Origin: Liquidambar formosana
Lineage: Eukaryota > Streptophyta > Magnoliopsida > Saxifragales > Altingiaceae
Length of the DNA: 64,000 nt
Assembly: GCA_039720395.1 (NCBI GenBank)
Contig: CM077822.1
Span: 16,819,043-16,883,042 of the forward strand
Reading direction: 5' to 3'
Of the stretch, positions 32,767 to 43,901 are shown piece by piece. The translations under genes were made by a program, and so were the position numbers. The notes beneath the pieces were generated by a model, which saw only the letters and a list, made by a program, of their open reading frames with translations, was not told the origin of the DNA and made no database searches. The stretch's first letter is position 1. Each line of letters begins with the position of its first letter.

Positions 32767-33522
32767 ATGTTCAAGCGATCATCGCCATTGGTTTTCCTTC
32801 TAATTGCTGCTATGCTGGTGGCGACGGTCATGGCCACTGTTGACCCCACAAAAGCAAGCGGAGGAGAACCGGTTATTGAGTTATACATGCATGACCTTCT
32901 TGGAGGAAGCAGCCCTACAGCTAGGCCGATCACCGGCTTGCTAGGGAACATCTATAGTGGTCAAGTGCCCTTTGCTAGGCCAATTGGGTTCCTTCCCCCA
33001 AATGGAGGGGTAGCCATTCCTAATGCCAATGGTGCCATTCCAACCGTTAATGGCATCAATGGCATCCCACTGGGAACTGGCTTGGCTGGAACAACTTTTG
33101 CTGGTAAATCTAATGATCCAAATCAAAATGGTGGACCTGGTACCCAGTTAGGACCAGATGGGTTGAGCTTAGGCTTTGGAACGATCACTGTGATCGATGA
33201 CGTGTTGACAACTGGACCCGAGTTGGGGTCACAGGCTATAGGGAAAGCACAAGGAGTCTACGTCGCGAGCTCTGCAGATGGGACCAGACAGATGATGGCG
33301 TTTACAGCTATGGTCGAAGGAGGAGAATATGGTGATAGCCTCAACTTCTATGGGGTGTACAAGATTGGCAGCGTTATGTCACGCTTGTCAGTGACCGGTG
33401 GGACTGGAAAGTTTAAGAATGCTTATGGATTTGCTGAGGTTCGATCACTCATACCGGCTGGTCAACATGTCACAGATGGTGCAGAGACATTACTGAGGAT
33501 CACTGTCCATCTAAGCTACTGA
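32767..33522 (+). CDS. Dirigent protein, long DIR-e/ESB1-like type, single exon
   Basis: The gene encodes 251 residues. It has an N-terminal secretion signal (FLLIAAMLVATVMA, residues about 10-23), a short conserved ELYMHDLLGG segment, and a Gly/Asn/Pro-rich spacer with GIPLGTGLAGTTFAG. The dirigent beta-barrel domain follows from about residue 130, with LGFGTITVIDDVLT, GKAQGVYVASS, FTAMVEGGEYGDSLNFYG, LSVTGGTGKFKNAYGFAEVR and a terminal TLLRITVHLSY. The family acts in the cell wall, guiding coupling of phenolic radicals; members of this long subgroup are linked to Casparian-strip lignin. The intronless form is usual for dirigent genes. The start is supported by the signal peptide and by the TATTTAAA 102-109 bp upstream. 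It is complete, with no lesion. The closest relative is the broken copy at 35616. Confidence 0.92.
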   Translation: MFKRSSPLVFLLIAAMLVATVMATVDPTKASGGEPVIELYMHDLLGGSSPTARPITGLLGNIYSGQVPFARPIGFLPPNGGVAIPNANGAIPTVNGINGIPLGTGLAGTTFAGKSNDPNQNGGPGTQLGPDGLSLGFGTITVIDDVLTTGPELGSQAIGKAQGVYVASSADGTRQMMAFTAMVEGGEYGDSLNFYGVYKIGSVMSRLSVTGGTGKFKNAYGFAEVRSLIPAGQHVTDGAETLLRITVHLSY

Positions 33523-35490
33523 GAAGGGTATGACGGTTCAAAAAGCAAAAGTGCATGGATTTGTTTGTGTGAATGAATTTGGCATGGCCTTAGTTTTTCT
33601 GTCAATTTGTTAGCTGTGAGTTCAGAAATATTTTCAAGTTTTATCAATCTCTCAGTTGTAATTCAGTCATATTTAAAAGTGTGTTGAAATTTGGTAATGG
33701 CATATAAAGGATGATGTCTTGTTGGTTGACTCCCTGTGGTACCATCAGATCTGGATGAAATCATGAAACACATCATATTGTCCCATAAATTGAAAAATCA
33801 AGAACCATACAGCAATCAGTACCAATATAATGAGTATATTCAGCAAGGTGTATCGCCACCAATTAAGATCTGCCATATCAGCAAAAAGGGAAAAATGCAA
33901 GATTCATTGGGCCAAAAAAAAAAAAAATGCAAAAACCTAAAACAAACTAATGCAAATTACATGTGGAATTAGAAGCAAACTGCAGATTTGCAACTCATAA
34001 AACTACCATTTTCTTTCAAAAGTTTCTATGGACCTTTTGATATTACATCGCCTTTCAAGGTTAGTAGTCACAGCCATTCTCTAGAAGAACTCTACAATGA
34101 CCACTGAAACTTGAACCAACATCATTTTTATCCACAAGCTGAACTGGTACCGCAGGATTTAGTACCATGTAACAATCAAGAACTGTTGACAATGATTACC
34201 CACTCCATCTCATATTCAAGCAATGGACTTCAACTCCAGAGGCGAACAATGATGTCCACTTACAAAAACTGCATACGATGATTTGTTGCTTCATAAATGG
34301 GTTCTCCAAACTGTGTCACTCCAATGCCAATCCAGCCATGTTTTGAAAGTCTTGTTTTCAGTAAGGTTGTAATCAGCTTATACAAAGAATCATTGGAAAC
34401 CAAAGGCCATGGAGCTAGGCATCACCATGATTTAAAACCTAAACGAATTGAGCTCAAACTCAACTCAACCCAACAAAGCCTTAATCTCAACTTAAATAAA
34501 TAGAGCAATTAACTTAAAACCTTTCCTGAAGTAGTACATACTTCTAAAGTGACCAAAGATCAACCAAAATTGAAGTTATTATCCCCTCAAAGCAACTAAC
34601 TTCCCGTAACTTAGCACTCTGTTTTTCCCAGAGAAGGGTACCTTAGCTCAATTATCTGCAAAATAGGGTTTAACTGAGAAGGAGTTGCCTCTGGGATGCT
34701 TCGCGCTTCACTAGATTGAGATCTGCAGGGTGGTAGGGACTTTTGACTGTCTTGTATCAGGGCAGTGGACAAAAGACATGTCCCTCTCTTGACGTTCCCA
34801 TAGCCCTGTCCAACCTCTTACTGGTCATCTAGAAAAGGCCCTGATTAGTTGCAAATGGTTACTTTCAGAGAGTAGTTGCAAGGATCGCGTATTGTGAGGG
34901 CCTCCATCTGAAGTCAGTGGATAAACTGTAGATTTGCTCCCAAAGAGCTTCAGTGATTATTGCATTCCAAACAAAATTATTAGAAAGTTTTGGGGGGACA
35001 AAAACAAGAGGCCATAAAACTGACTAAACCTTATGTCCTTAAGTAGCAGAATGTTAAGAAATATGCATTTTCTAGACATCTAAAGTTTCTTCTTCATTTA
35101 TCAGTAAAGATAACCAGCAAAAGCATTAGCCCTAGAGGGAATTATAACATTGATGTCTCTAGGATGGTATACTCAAATCTGGAATTCTGGATGAATTTAA
35201 CATTTGCTGCCATTCACTTAACTGCCAGGAGAAAAACTTCCAAAGATTGGATAATTGTGATGATTCCATCAATTAATTTTTGTAGTGGATAATCTCCAGT
35301 GGAAACCAATATACATCAGACCTAACCCAATCTCTAGATTCCAAGTGTACTTTAAAGAATGAAAATCAATAGTCAAAAACAGGGTACCTGAAACAAAATG
35401 ACTTAATTTCCCATAACTAACATAACTTCAACAACTTCACCACCTTCTAAGTCCCACAACTACTCCATCTTAACATGATAATCTCCTTTT

Positions 35491-35498
35491 TATTTAAA
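35491..35498 (+). promoter_or_regulatory. TATA-type element of the dirigent pseudogene
   Basis: TATTTAAA occupies the same relative position as in the intact gene (about 120 bp before the ancestral ATG), so the promoter was included in the duplication. Confidence 0.45.
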
Positions 35499-35615
35499 GA
35501 GCAACCACATCCATAGCCCATTTGCATATTCATCAAGAAACCTTTATCCTTCAACTTTTGCAGACCCAAAAATGCCTCATATATACCTCATATAGTCATA
35601 TACACACATTCCAAA

Positions 35616-36375
35616 ATGTTCAAGTGATCATCACCAGCCATTTTCATCACAATGCTAATTGCAAGTATGTACATGGCAACAGTCGTGACAGCAGTTGACC
35701 CAGTGACAGCAAGTGGAAAAGAACCAGTCCTTGAGTTATACATGCACGACATTCTTGGCAGCAGTAGCCCTACAGCTAGGCCGATCACTGGCTTACTAGG
35801 AAACATCTATGGTGGTCAAGTACCCTTCGCTCGGCCAGTAGGGTTCCTTCCCCCAAAAGGTGGGGTTGCCATCCCCAATGCAAATGGTGCCCTTCCAACA
35901 GTTAACGGCATCAATGGCATCCCACTGGGAACTGGCTTAGCTGGTACAACTTTTGCTGGTAACCCCAACAATCAAAACCTTAATGGTAAGACTGCAACAC
36001 AATTAGGACCTGATGGTTTGGGACTAGGCTTTGGAACAATTACAGTCATTGATGACGTGTTGACCTCCGGGCCCGAGTTGGGATCACAGGCTATAGGAAA
36101 ACCCAAGGAGTCTATGTGGCAAGCTCAGCAGATGGCACTACTCAGATGATGGCATTTTCAGCTATGATTGAAGGAGGAGAATATGGTGACAGCCTCAATT
36201 TCTTCGGAGTGTACAAGATTGGGAGCACCATGTCACGCCTATCAGTGACCAGTGGGACTGGCAGTTTAAGAATACTTGTGGGTTCGCTGAGGTGAGGTCA
36301 CTCATACCATCTGGTCAACATGTCACAGATGGTGCATAGGCATTGCTGAGGATCACCATCCATCTAACCTACTGA
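35616..36375 (+). pseudogene. Dirigent protein pseudogene, tandem copy of the gene at 32767
   Basis: It aligns along its whole length with the intact neighbour, from an ATG at 35616 to a TGA at 36373-36375. Four lesions are visible: codon 4 is TGA instead of CGA (35625-35627); a one-base deletion near 36101 shifts the frame after the GSQAIGK motif; another one-base loss falls near 36262 in the GGTGKFKN region; and GAG has become TAG at 36337-36339. An internal ORF from 35652 to 36149 keeps the spacer and the first dirigent strands (165 codons) but lacks most of the barrel. Most sites still read well in one frame or another, so inactivation is recent. Confidence 0.88.
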
Positions 36376-38514
36376 GAATAATATGGTGACTGAAAAGTAG
36401 GTGTAGATTTGTTTTAGTGAAAATTAATGTGTGCATGGTTTGTAGCTTCTAAATATTTTCAAGTTTTATCAATCTCTTGATTGTGGTCCTGTCATAAATA
36501 TTTTAAGCAATCTGTTGAAAGTTAGTAACAGAACATGAAATGTGTTCCCTTGTTGGTTGATTCCCCCACCCACCCAAAAAAAAGAAGGTAAAAACTGAAC
36601 ATAAATTCTTGATCAGTTAATATTTCACCATCAATATATTTTGTAAGACTGTACTATCAAAAATAACAAGTAGCCACAGCAGCAAAGAGAATTTCAAGCT
36701 TCATTTTAAATCAGAAGATATTAGCCAAAGTTCAAAGCAATTTTATTTGACAAATTACTGATTACAACAGAACCATGGATTTAAAACTTGTACAAAACTG
36801 AAATTGGTTTTTAAATTTTGTAACGTGTCTAAACCTTTGGTTTTGATTTGTTACTGGAATTCTGTATGACTAACTGTGACACTCGTGAATAAACTCTACA
36901 TTGACCTTTGGGATGAGAAATGACACTTTCTTTTTCAATTGAGGGTGAAAATTTTGCTGGATATAATAATGATTGAGGAGTTGTTGCCTAAGTAACAAGG
37001 ATACTGACATGGTGTCAAACACTAATAGATACATAATGTCTGATAAACAGACCTCGAAATGAAAAGAACTGCAAGACAGAGGCATGTCTAAAACCCATTC
37101 AACAAGTATAGGCATCTGTACAGGAAAAATAAAAAATAAAATACAAGTTTCCGTCTTACAATATTTGTATTTATTTGGAAACATGTACCCACTCAATACT
37201 TAATCTTAGGGGGGTTCCTAAAAGTATAAATTGTTTACTTACTCATTCCATCATAGATTTAAGGACTTCTGCCCAAAAATATCAAGAGGTGAACAATGGT
37301 TTCTGCATCACAAAATGTGCATTGTGGTTCAGTTCTTCAGAATAGGGCTTCTAAAACAGTTTTAAATCTTGTTCAAATCCAGGAATGTCTTGAAAGTCTT
37401 TCGTCCTGTATTCAGCTTATATGAAGAATCACAAGACAAAAAATCCATAGAGCTATGCATGGCTCACGTGTCTAAGAGCAAATTTGTGTAACATGATTTC
37501 AGTTAGAATCTTCCAGTGTAATTCACACTTCTACATTGACCAGATCTGAAGTGTAACACTTGGAACTACTAACTGATATTGATATCTCTGCTCCATCATC
37601 TGCAGGATAGGGGAGTTTAAGGACAATGTTGCTTACAGAATTGAAGAAGTACGCTGAAGAAAATATTACCAAACAATCAAAAATGTTTTAAGAAAGAAAA
37701 ATGTAGTAGAACTATATGGCACCTGCAAGTCTGCAACCAAGATAAGCTTCAGTGGTACAGCTATACGCCTATACCTCTTCAAGGAATTTTCAATGCATTA
37801 GAATTTGCATCTGTCTAAACTTCTAAAATTTCAATCTTATTATTAGAATAAGAAACCAGCAAACAGTATGAGCCCATTGCTGCTAAGTGATGACAATAAG
37901 ACTTCAAATACTCACAGAATATCAACTAAGAAAATGAAAAGAAAAAATATTTACTCCAGTATATCAACAGTAACTGAACTAATAAAATCTAGATCAAATG
38001 AACATTTACAACAGCAACCAACCTAAGCAAGCAAATTAAGGATAGTAGGATAATACCAAATTACTAAGGGGTGATCTTCAAACATTCCCATGCCTCTAAG
38101 ATGCAATTGGAGCTGCAAAATATTATTTTTAAAAAAAAAAGGGGAAAAAAAGAAAAAAACCCTTCTTGAAATACCCTAAGTTGCAAGAAAGTCAAATGAT
38201 TCTTCATGCAACAGATACTGGGGATTAAAATAAAAGCATGTTAAAATTATTATACATTATACCACATATAAATACAACTGCCTAACAGTTGAAAATATAT
38301 ATCTGTAAGCAGAAAATGTTATTTGGCCACTGTAAATTCAGAAAAAACAAATTATTGAATTAACATATTGCCTGAAATAAAACATGTGCAGGGATTAATA
38401 TGCCAACCTATCGATCAGACATCTTGTTGCTCGATATAAGAGCACTGTAATAACTCAAATGGGCCCAATAGTAATTAACATACCATTCATATGGCTCCAC
38501 ATGCATCATGAGAT
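36376..38514. other. Gene-poor stretch between the dirigent pseudogene and THIM
   Basis: The left part (to about 37900) is the decayed downstream half of the tandem duplication. The remainder is AT-rich 3' flank of the THIM gene. No other coding region or element is recognised. Confidence 0.4.
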
Positions 38515-40783
38515 TCATGACAAACTGGTGATGTTAGCACGACCGAGTACAGCAGCTTGGTCAAGCCCGTACAGTGAATCAATTAAGTGCACTCGCAATG
38601 AAGCTGGGCCTTTTGCCATGTCCATTCCTATCTCAGCAGCAATACCAAATATAGATAATGCTGAAGCTGTCGCTTCCAAAGCATGCGATGGGTCGATTGC
38701 AACAAAGGCAGCAATGAGGGCAGTGACAGAACATCCTGTTGCCGTAATCCGTTGCATCAGCGCTACCCCATTGTGAGCACCAACAACTCGATTCCCATCT
38801 GTAATAATGTCAACAGCTCCGGACACTGCAACTATGGCACCACTTGCTTGAGCCAAGGATTTTGCAGCCTCTACTTGCATCCATAGATTCATGGGAGCTG
38901 TCCACACCCTTGGAGTTGAAACACATGTAAAATACGATAAGTAAGCAATCATAAAGCAGAGAAAACTCAGATTCAAGTTTAGGATGGTTATTGAAGGTTT
39001 TTCCATGATTCAAGAAATAGAAATGATCCAACACAAACTTGAATGCATGGAATTACGCCAAACGAATGATCAAAATTTTTTAAGCATAATGTCTACTTAT
39101 ACTAAACTCTGACATTGCATGAAGTACTTCACAAACATAATTATAAGCAGATACAGACAATAGTGAGTGTATGCTGAGCAAGTGAGAAGATAAAATCCTC
39201 AATATGAGAGTTTCAGAAAGTAAAATCAACAGGATATTTGAAAAGCAAGTCCTTAATAAAAATAAACAGATACAGTTTTCTTAGCATTAGCAAGTATCTT
39301 TGGGGTGTCTTTAGTCTAATTTCTATTACTATTTTTAAAGGGTTGGGAGGCCCCCTATTAATTATCTATACTCTCTTCCCTCTAAAATCCTGAAATACCC
39401 ATATTATTACTTTATAGAAAAAAATTAAAGGAGGTAAAATAATAATTTCATACTAAGTTGAACTCAATTCAATTAACCCCAGTATTCCCACAATTCTCTC
39501 TATGAGTCTAGGGGACTACACGATTCACGCAAGGGGATAACTATAGTGCTGTGCACAAATACACATCATTATTTACTAAATCCTGTATATCTTTAATTTC
39601 CTATTAAAGATCATAATCTTTACTAGTTGACTAGTTCAATATGTCTCTCATCATTTTGGTTCTTAATTTCAAATAAATTAAAGCCACCACATTTCTATGA
39701 CAAAACGTGCCATGAAAGCAATTGTTGATCAATCTTTTCCTTAGTAAAAACTTCAGAGAAGTCGAAACTTTGATCACTGGTATAGCACTCTATACTGAGC
39801 AAGAACCTTTCCAAACCACAACTATTAGAGTTCAATTTTGTAAAAAGCTTCTTCTCCCCATTTTTTTTTTGTTTTTCTTTTTTTATATGTTCTACCAATA
39901 TCACTATTAATCATATTGTCGCCATTCCATTACGTCTAGCATGGTATGAGTACACAAGTTGTTATGTAAATTGGAGTCATCACTGTAATCGCCAAAAAGC
40001 TACGCATAAAATAGAAATGAGCCCACTTATGTATTTCCTACGCTCCGTTTGGAACTATCAACAACACTATGCTATGTGGACTATTTGGAAATGCTGTCAA
40101 GAACAGAAAGCCATCAATAACAAATTACACTCCATATAAATGCTCTACCAAGAACACAATGAGCTCATTTCAATGTTATTCAAACATCACAAAACAATTC
40201 AATTTATATGGGTACATCCAAACACCCCCCAACTTATACAAAAACTGCCAAAACCCATAATTTTCTTGAATCCTCCCCATCCTATTACTAACACAAAGGA
40301 AATCATCAAATTCAAAGCAACAATCACTATTACCTTAGTGGGTGCCACAGAAACCTTGGAAAGCGCAATAATCTCAGACCCATTCCCTCTAATAACAGTC
40401 GGCTTAAGCCCAACAAGCTCAAGGCAAGACTTGAGGCGAAAACCGGAAGCCCCAGCGGCAACCGGGTCAAGAACCCATGGCTTGCCCAACTGGGTGGCCA
40501 GCTCCGCAGCAGCCTTCATCGCCGGTAGCCAGTCGGCGGTGAGTGTACCCACGTTGATGCAGAGCGCGTGGGCATGTGGGGTGAAGTCTGGGATCTCTTG
40601 CAAGGAGTGGAGCATGGCCGGTGATGCACCGGCGGCTAAGAGAGTGTTGGCCATCAGATCCATGGACACGTAGTTGGTGATGCATTGGATGAGGGGTGAT
40701 CGTTGTCTCACTTTGGATAGGTGGGCCCAGGTTAGTGGGCCCCACCCGTTTTCGTCTCCTCCTTCGTTGGGCTTGGGTTCCAT
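38515..40783 (-). CDS. THIM: Hydroxyethylthiazole kinase (ThiM-type), two exons with a one-base frame break in exon 2
   Basis: Exon 1 is 40783-40334 (150 codons) and exon 2 is 38908-38515, with a GT-AG intron of 1425 bp. The enzyme phosphorylates 4-methyl-5-hydroxyethylthiazole in thiamine salvage. Visible signatures are PLIQCITNYVSMDLMANTLL, GASPAM, CINVGTL, WVLDPVAAGASGFR and RGNGSEI in exon 1, and DIITDGNRVVGAHNGV with the catalytic-region motif ITATGCSVTALIAAF in exon 2. At 38874-38875 an extra A breaks the frame: GVDSSHESMDA reads in one frame and VEAAKSLAQASGAIVAVSG in the next. Without that base the product would be about 281 residues, normal for plant THIM. I chose the ATG at 40783, not the upstream in-frame one at 40837, because homology starts just after it. 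The gene is either a recent pseudogene or carries a sequence error. Confidence 0.85.
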
Positions 40784-43700
40784 GGTTTCTCTGGCTCCTT
40801 CTCTCTCTCTAAAACACTCTCCCTCTCCCCATATCAATCTCCATCTGGGAAAGTGCCTGAGAAAACGAAAAAGAAAACGACTTTAGTAAAAGTGATAGCT
40901 GGAGATAGATGCGGTGCTCGCATTCATTTTCTCGAAAATGCTATTAGCATTTAGCACAAAGCCTTAAATGCCAAAGTGATAAAATAGCGGGGGCACCACA
41001 ACTCCGGTCCCGATATAGGGGCGGTGGGACCCTATGTATTAACTATGGTTCCTAAGGGACAATGTTTTTTAATGGGTATGTAATGGATATGTGAAGTCAC
41101 ATATATGTATATTCAATTTTTTGATACTCAAAAAAATAAATAAATAAATAAAATAAATAAAAGATTGAGAAAAATGGGATGATGATCAGGTAAGCACGTG
41201 TTGATATATCTTATATCAAAACCTGCATTGGGAGTTGTACTTTGTGTATTAGTGAGATGTGAGGTGCATTGAATCAATGCAATAGGTACAACTCCCAATG
41301 CATAATGCTGATGTAACTTATATCAACACGTGCTGATGGGATCACCTCTGGAGAAAAATGGTACTCTATAATGCAAGACATCCTAATTACTTAGTAAAGA
41401 CACTCTCTTTTGTTTAAATAACCCTTTTTTTTTCTTTTTTTTTTTGGTTTTATTGGATGCATGAGTTTGTAAATTATCAAAAATTTGCCTACGCCCAATC
41501 ATCTAAAATACCATTACTCGAGAAGATTGAGTACCACACTATTTACCGCCACCACCACCATAAGATGTACAAGTAATATCAAGACACAACTTTGAAATAG
41601 AAAAGAGATTATTTTCATTTAATGGATAATTCAATAAATTCTAAACCATTCAAATCATGTGGATCCACCAAAACATGCGGGACTTATATGGTACAAATAG
41701 TCTAGATTTCGTGTTGGATCCACTAGCTATAATAGCATGCTCGTCACCCCTAAAAAATGGGGATCGCTCCAATTTGGGAATAATTGATTAAGTAATAGAA
41801 TTAATTGACTCAACCAACTATAGAGAAATTATGGACGATAAACAACCAATCAATTATTATGACAAATTCATGGACTATAATGTGGCCAAGTGGGAGGAAT
41901 AATATCTATAAAAGGAATCCTTGCTCACACTTATTTAAGGTACGCAACTTCAATCATATATTCTTTTTTATTTGACGCATTAATTGCAACAGGTGGGATT
42001 TGTCAATGCCATCTACTTTGGATGAAAGTTGCATCTCCTACAGATCATGAGAATTGAAATATCTTGAAAAATCAAAATCCCAATGTTTAAGCGAAATGAA
42101 CAAGTGTTTTTTTTATCAATTCTTAAGAATTGGCAATTCCCATATTTAAATCTTGTGAAATGAATAGACTGTTATAAACCTTGAAGGGTGAACAAATGAT
42201 ATTGAGGCATCTTGTTGATCAAAGGTCTTAGGTTCAACTTTCATAACTTTTTTTTAAAGCCATATGTATCAATTTATATTTTATAATTGTCTCATATGGG
42301 TTAGGATCCTGAGATGACTACATATGCCCTGGACAATTAATCGAATGCGTAAACTACTCAAAACCTCCTAATTAGAAAAAGTAAAAAAAAAATGACACTG
42401 TCCATTATAAAAACTATTGTGGGGTTCTAATTGTTTCTCATAAGTAATAAAAAAAAAGCTTACGTAAGAAAATGAAATATGGAAAAGCAAGATAAATAAA
42501 TAAATAAATAAATAAATAAAGGAAAAAAATGTTAGAACGTAGTTCTTTGGCTTACAAGAAAGTTGACAACCTAAGTTTCATCCATTTTGTGATACATTTT
42601 CTATAATGCAGGGGATATTTTGTGAGAAATATTTTAGTGGTAGGGTGTGTAAATCGTGACAGGTAAATGCACAAAAAGAAATGTTAGGTTTGAATGCAAA
42701 ATATTTAGGTGGGATTTATGGTAAAGATGGATCCAGAATTTGCAAAATTCTACATAGGATTTAAACCTGAGATTTGGAAACCCAAAATCCCCCATTCAAA
42801 TCCCATCTCAATAAGCATTATTGACAAAATCCTATGAATGAAGGATTTTAAGAAGAGCAACATAGACTGACCTCCCACCCAAACAACCCCCAACCAAAAA
42901 ATAAAAAATGGAAAATAACAAAACACCATATCCTGACGTCAACACCTGTTACACCTCCCATTACCCTCTAGCACTTCCTATCACAACCATCAAGTCATTC
43001 TATCGCCGCCCGCCTTTAGTACCACTTCCTTTCACCATCATTATCCAATCACCACCCTTAGCATCCATCCATCCATCAATTTACCATTGCCATTATTACG
43101 TTTATAGATCTTTTATGTGCTAAATTATCTACCCAAACCAGGGAATTTGCAAACGAATGTATTTTAAATCTCCTCATTTTGATACTTCGTAACAAATTTG
43201 AAATACCTTATCCAAATGCACCCTAATAAAGGAAAATTTGGAGTAACTTTGAGCATAAAACAAAATGTTAGAACTTAAAAGTTATGCATTTAATCAACCC
43301 AATTTGTCTAAGGATTATTATCAAGTACCGACCAGAATAGTAAATATTCACCACTCCTTTTCCTATAAAAAAAATGGGTTTGAGATGTTAAACCCACACT
43401 TTTCTCCGAATTAAAGATGCCATTCCAAGGTTGCTTGGAAGACGAGAACTACTGAATTATTGATATCATCACCACCAGGAGGCTGATGGCATCTTCAAGT
43501 TTCCCACCCCTCTTATTTATTTATTTTTAGAGAAGTTGGTACTGAATGGATACCTGGCATAATCTGGAGATCATGACTCTCACCAGTCACCATCAAACCT
43601 CTGGAGCATTGGTCAGCCCTCTCTTGACAAAAAGCCCATACAAACCACAAATCTTTAGGGAGAGAAAAACTAAAGGACTCGATCCAAAAAGAGAAAAAAA

Positions 43701-43901
43701 AAAAGAGAGAGAGAAACTTAAACACAAAGCAATATATTCCATGAGTATGAGAAAGAGAAATCAGACTACAGAATAAAATGGGACCAAAGGAAGAGAAAGC
43801 AGACAAGAGAGAGAAAACTAGTATAAGACTGAGACAGAGAGTGTGAAAACAAAGAGAGGAGAGCTTAAACCAACCAAAGCAACCACCACTCCCAAATCAC
43901 A
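40784..43901. other. Divergent intergenic region between THIM and the GT14 gene
   Basis: This is about 3.1 kb between two genes transcribed away from each other, so it should contain both promoters. CT-rich leader-like sequence lies next to the THIM start, and GAGA-rich leader-like sequence (43640-43870) precedes the GT14 start. It contains a palindromic element at 41193-41338 and an (AAAT)n run near 42490-42520. No coding region is seen. Confidence 0.45.
41193..41338. mobile_element. Small palindromic element (about 146 bp), MITE-like
   Basis: The left arm GCACGTGTTGATATA with GCATTGGGAGTTGTAC is mirrored by GTACAACTCCCAATGC and TATATCAACACGTGC on the right. The loop in between is about 45 bp. 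The target duplication is unclear. Both ends carry a CACGTG or CACGTG-like core. Confidence 0.6.

Larger units (their letters stand above)
32400..37900 (+). repeat. Tandem segmental duplication (unit about 2.85 kb) containing the two dirigent copies
   Basis: The start codons are offset by 2849 bp (32767 and 35616). Similarity is not limited to the genes. Upstream, TGTGATGA...CAAATTAAT and the ACTTCAACAACTTCACCACC block recur. Downstream, TGAAAGTCTTG/TGAAAGTCTTT with TCAGCTTATA and a GGAGCTA/AGAGCTATGCAT block recur (34350-34420 and 37390-37460), and an ACCAGCAAAAG/ACCAGCAAACAG block recurs (35110 and 37855). The rest of the spacers (33523-35250, 36376-37900) shows no coding potential. The outer boundaries are approximate. 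Confidence 0.7.

Noticed and set aside
40140..40673. 177-codon plus-strand ORF opposite THIM
   Set aside because: It is a mirror of the THIM first exon, whose minus-strand reading carries all the kinase motifs.
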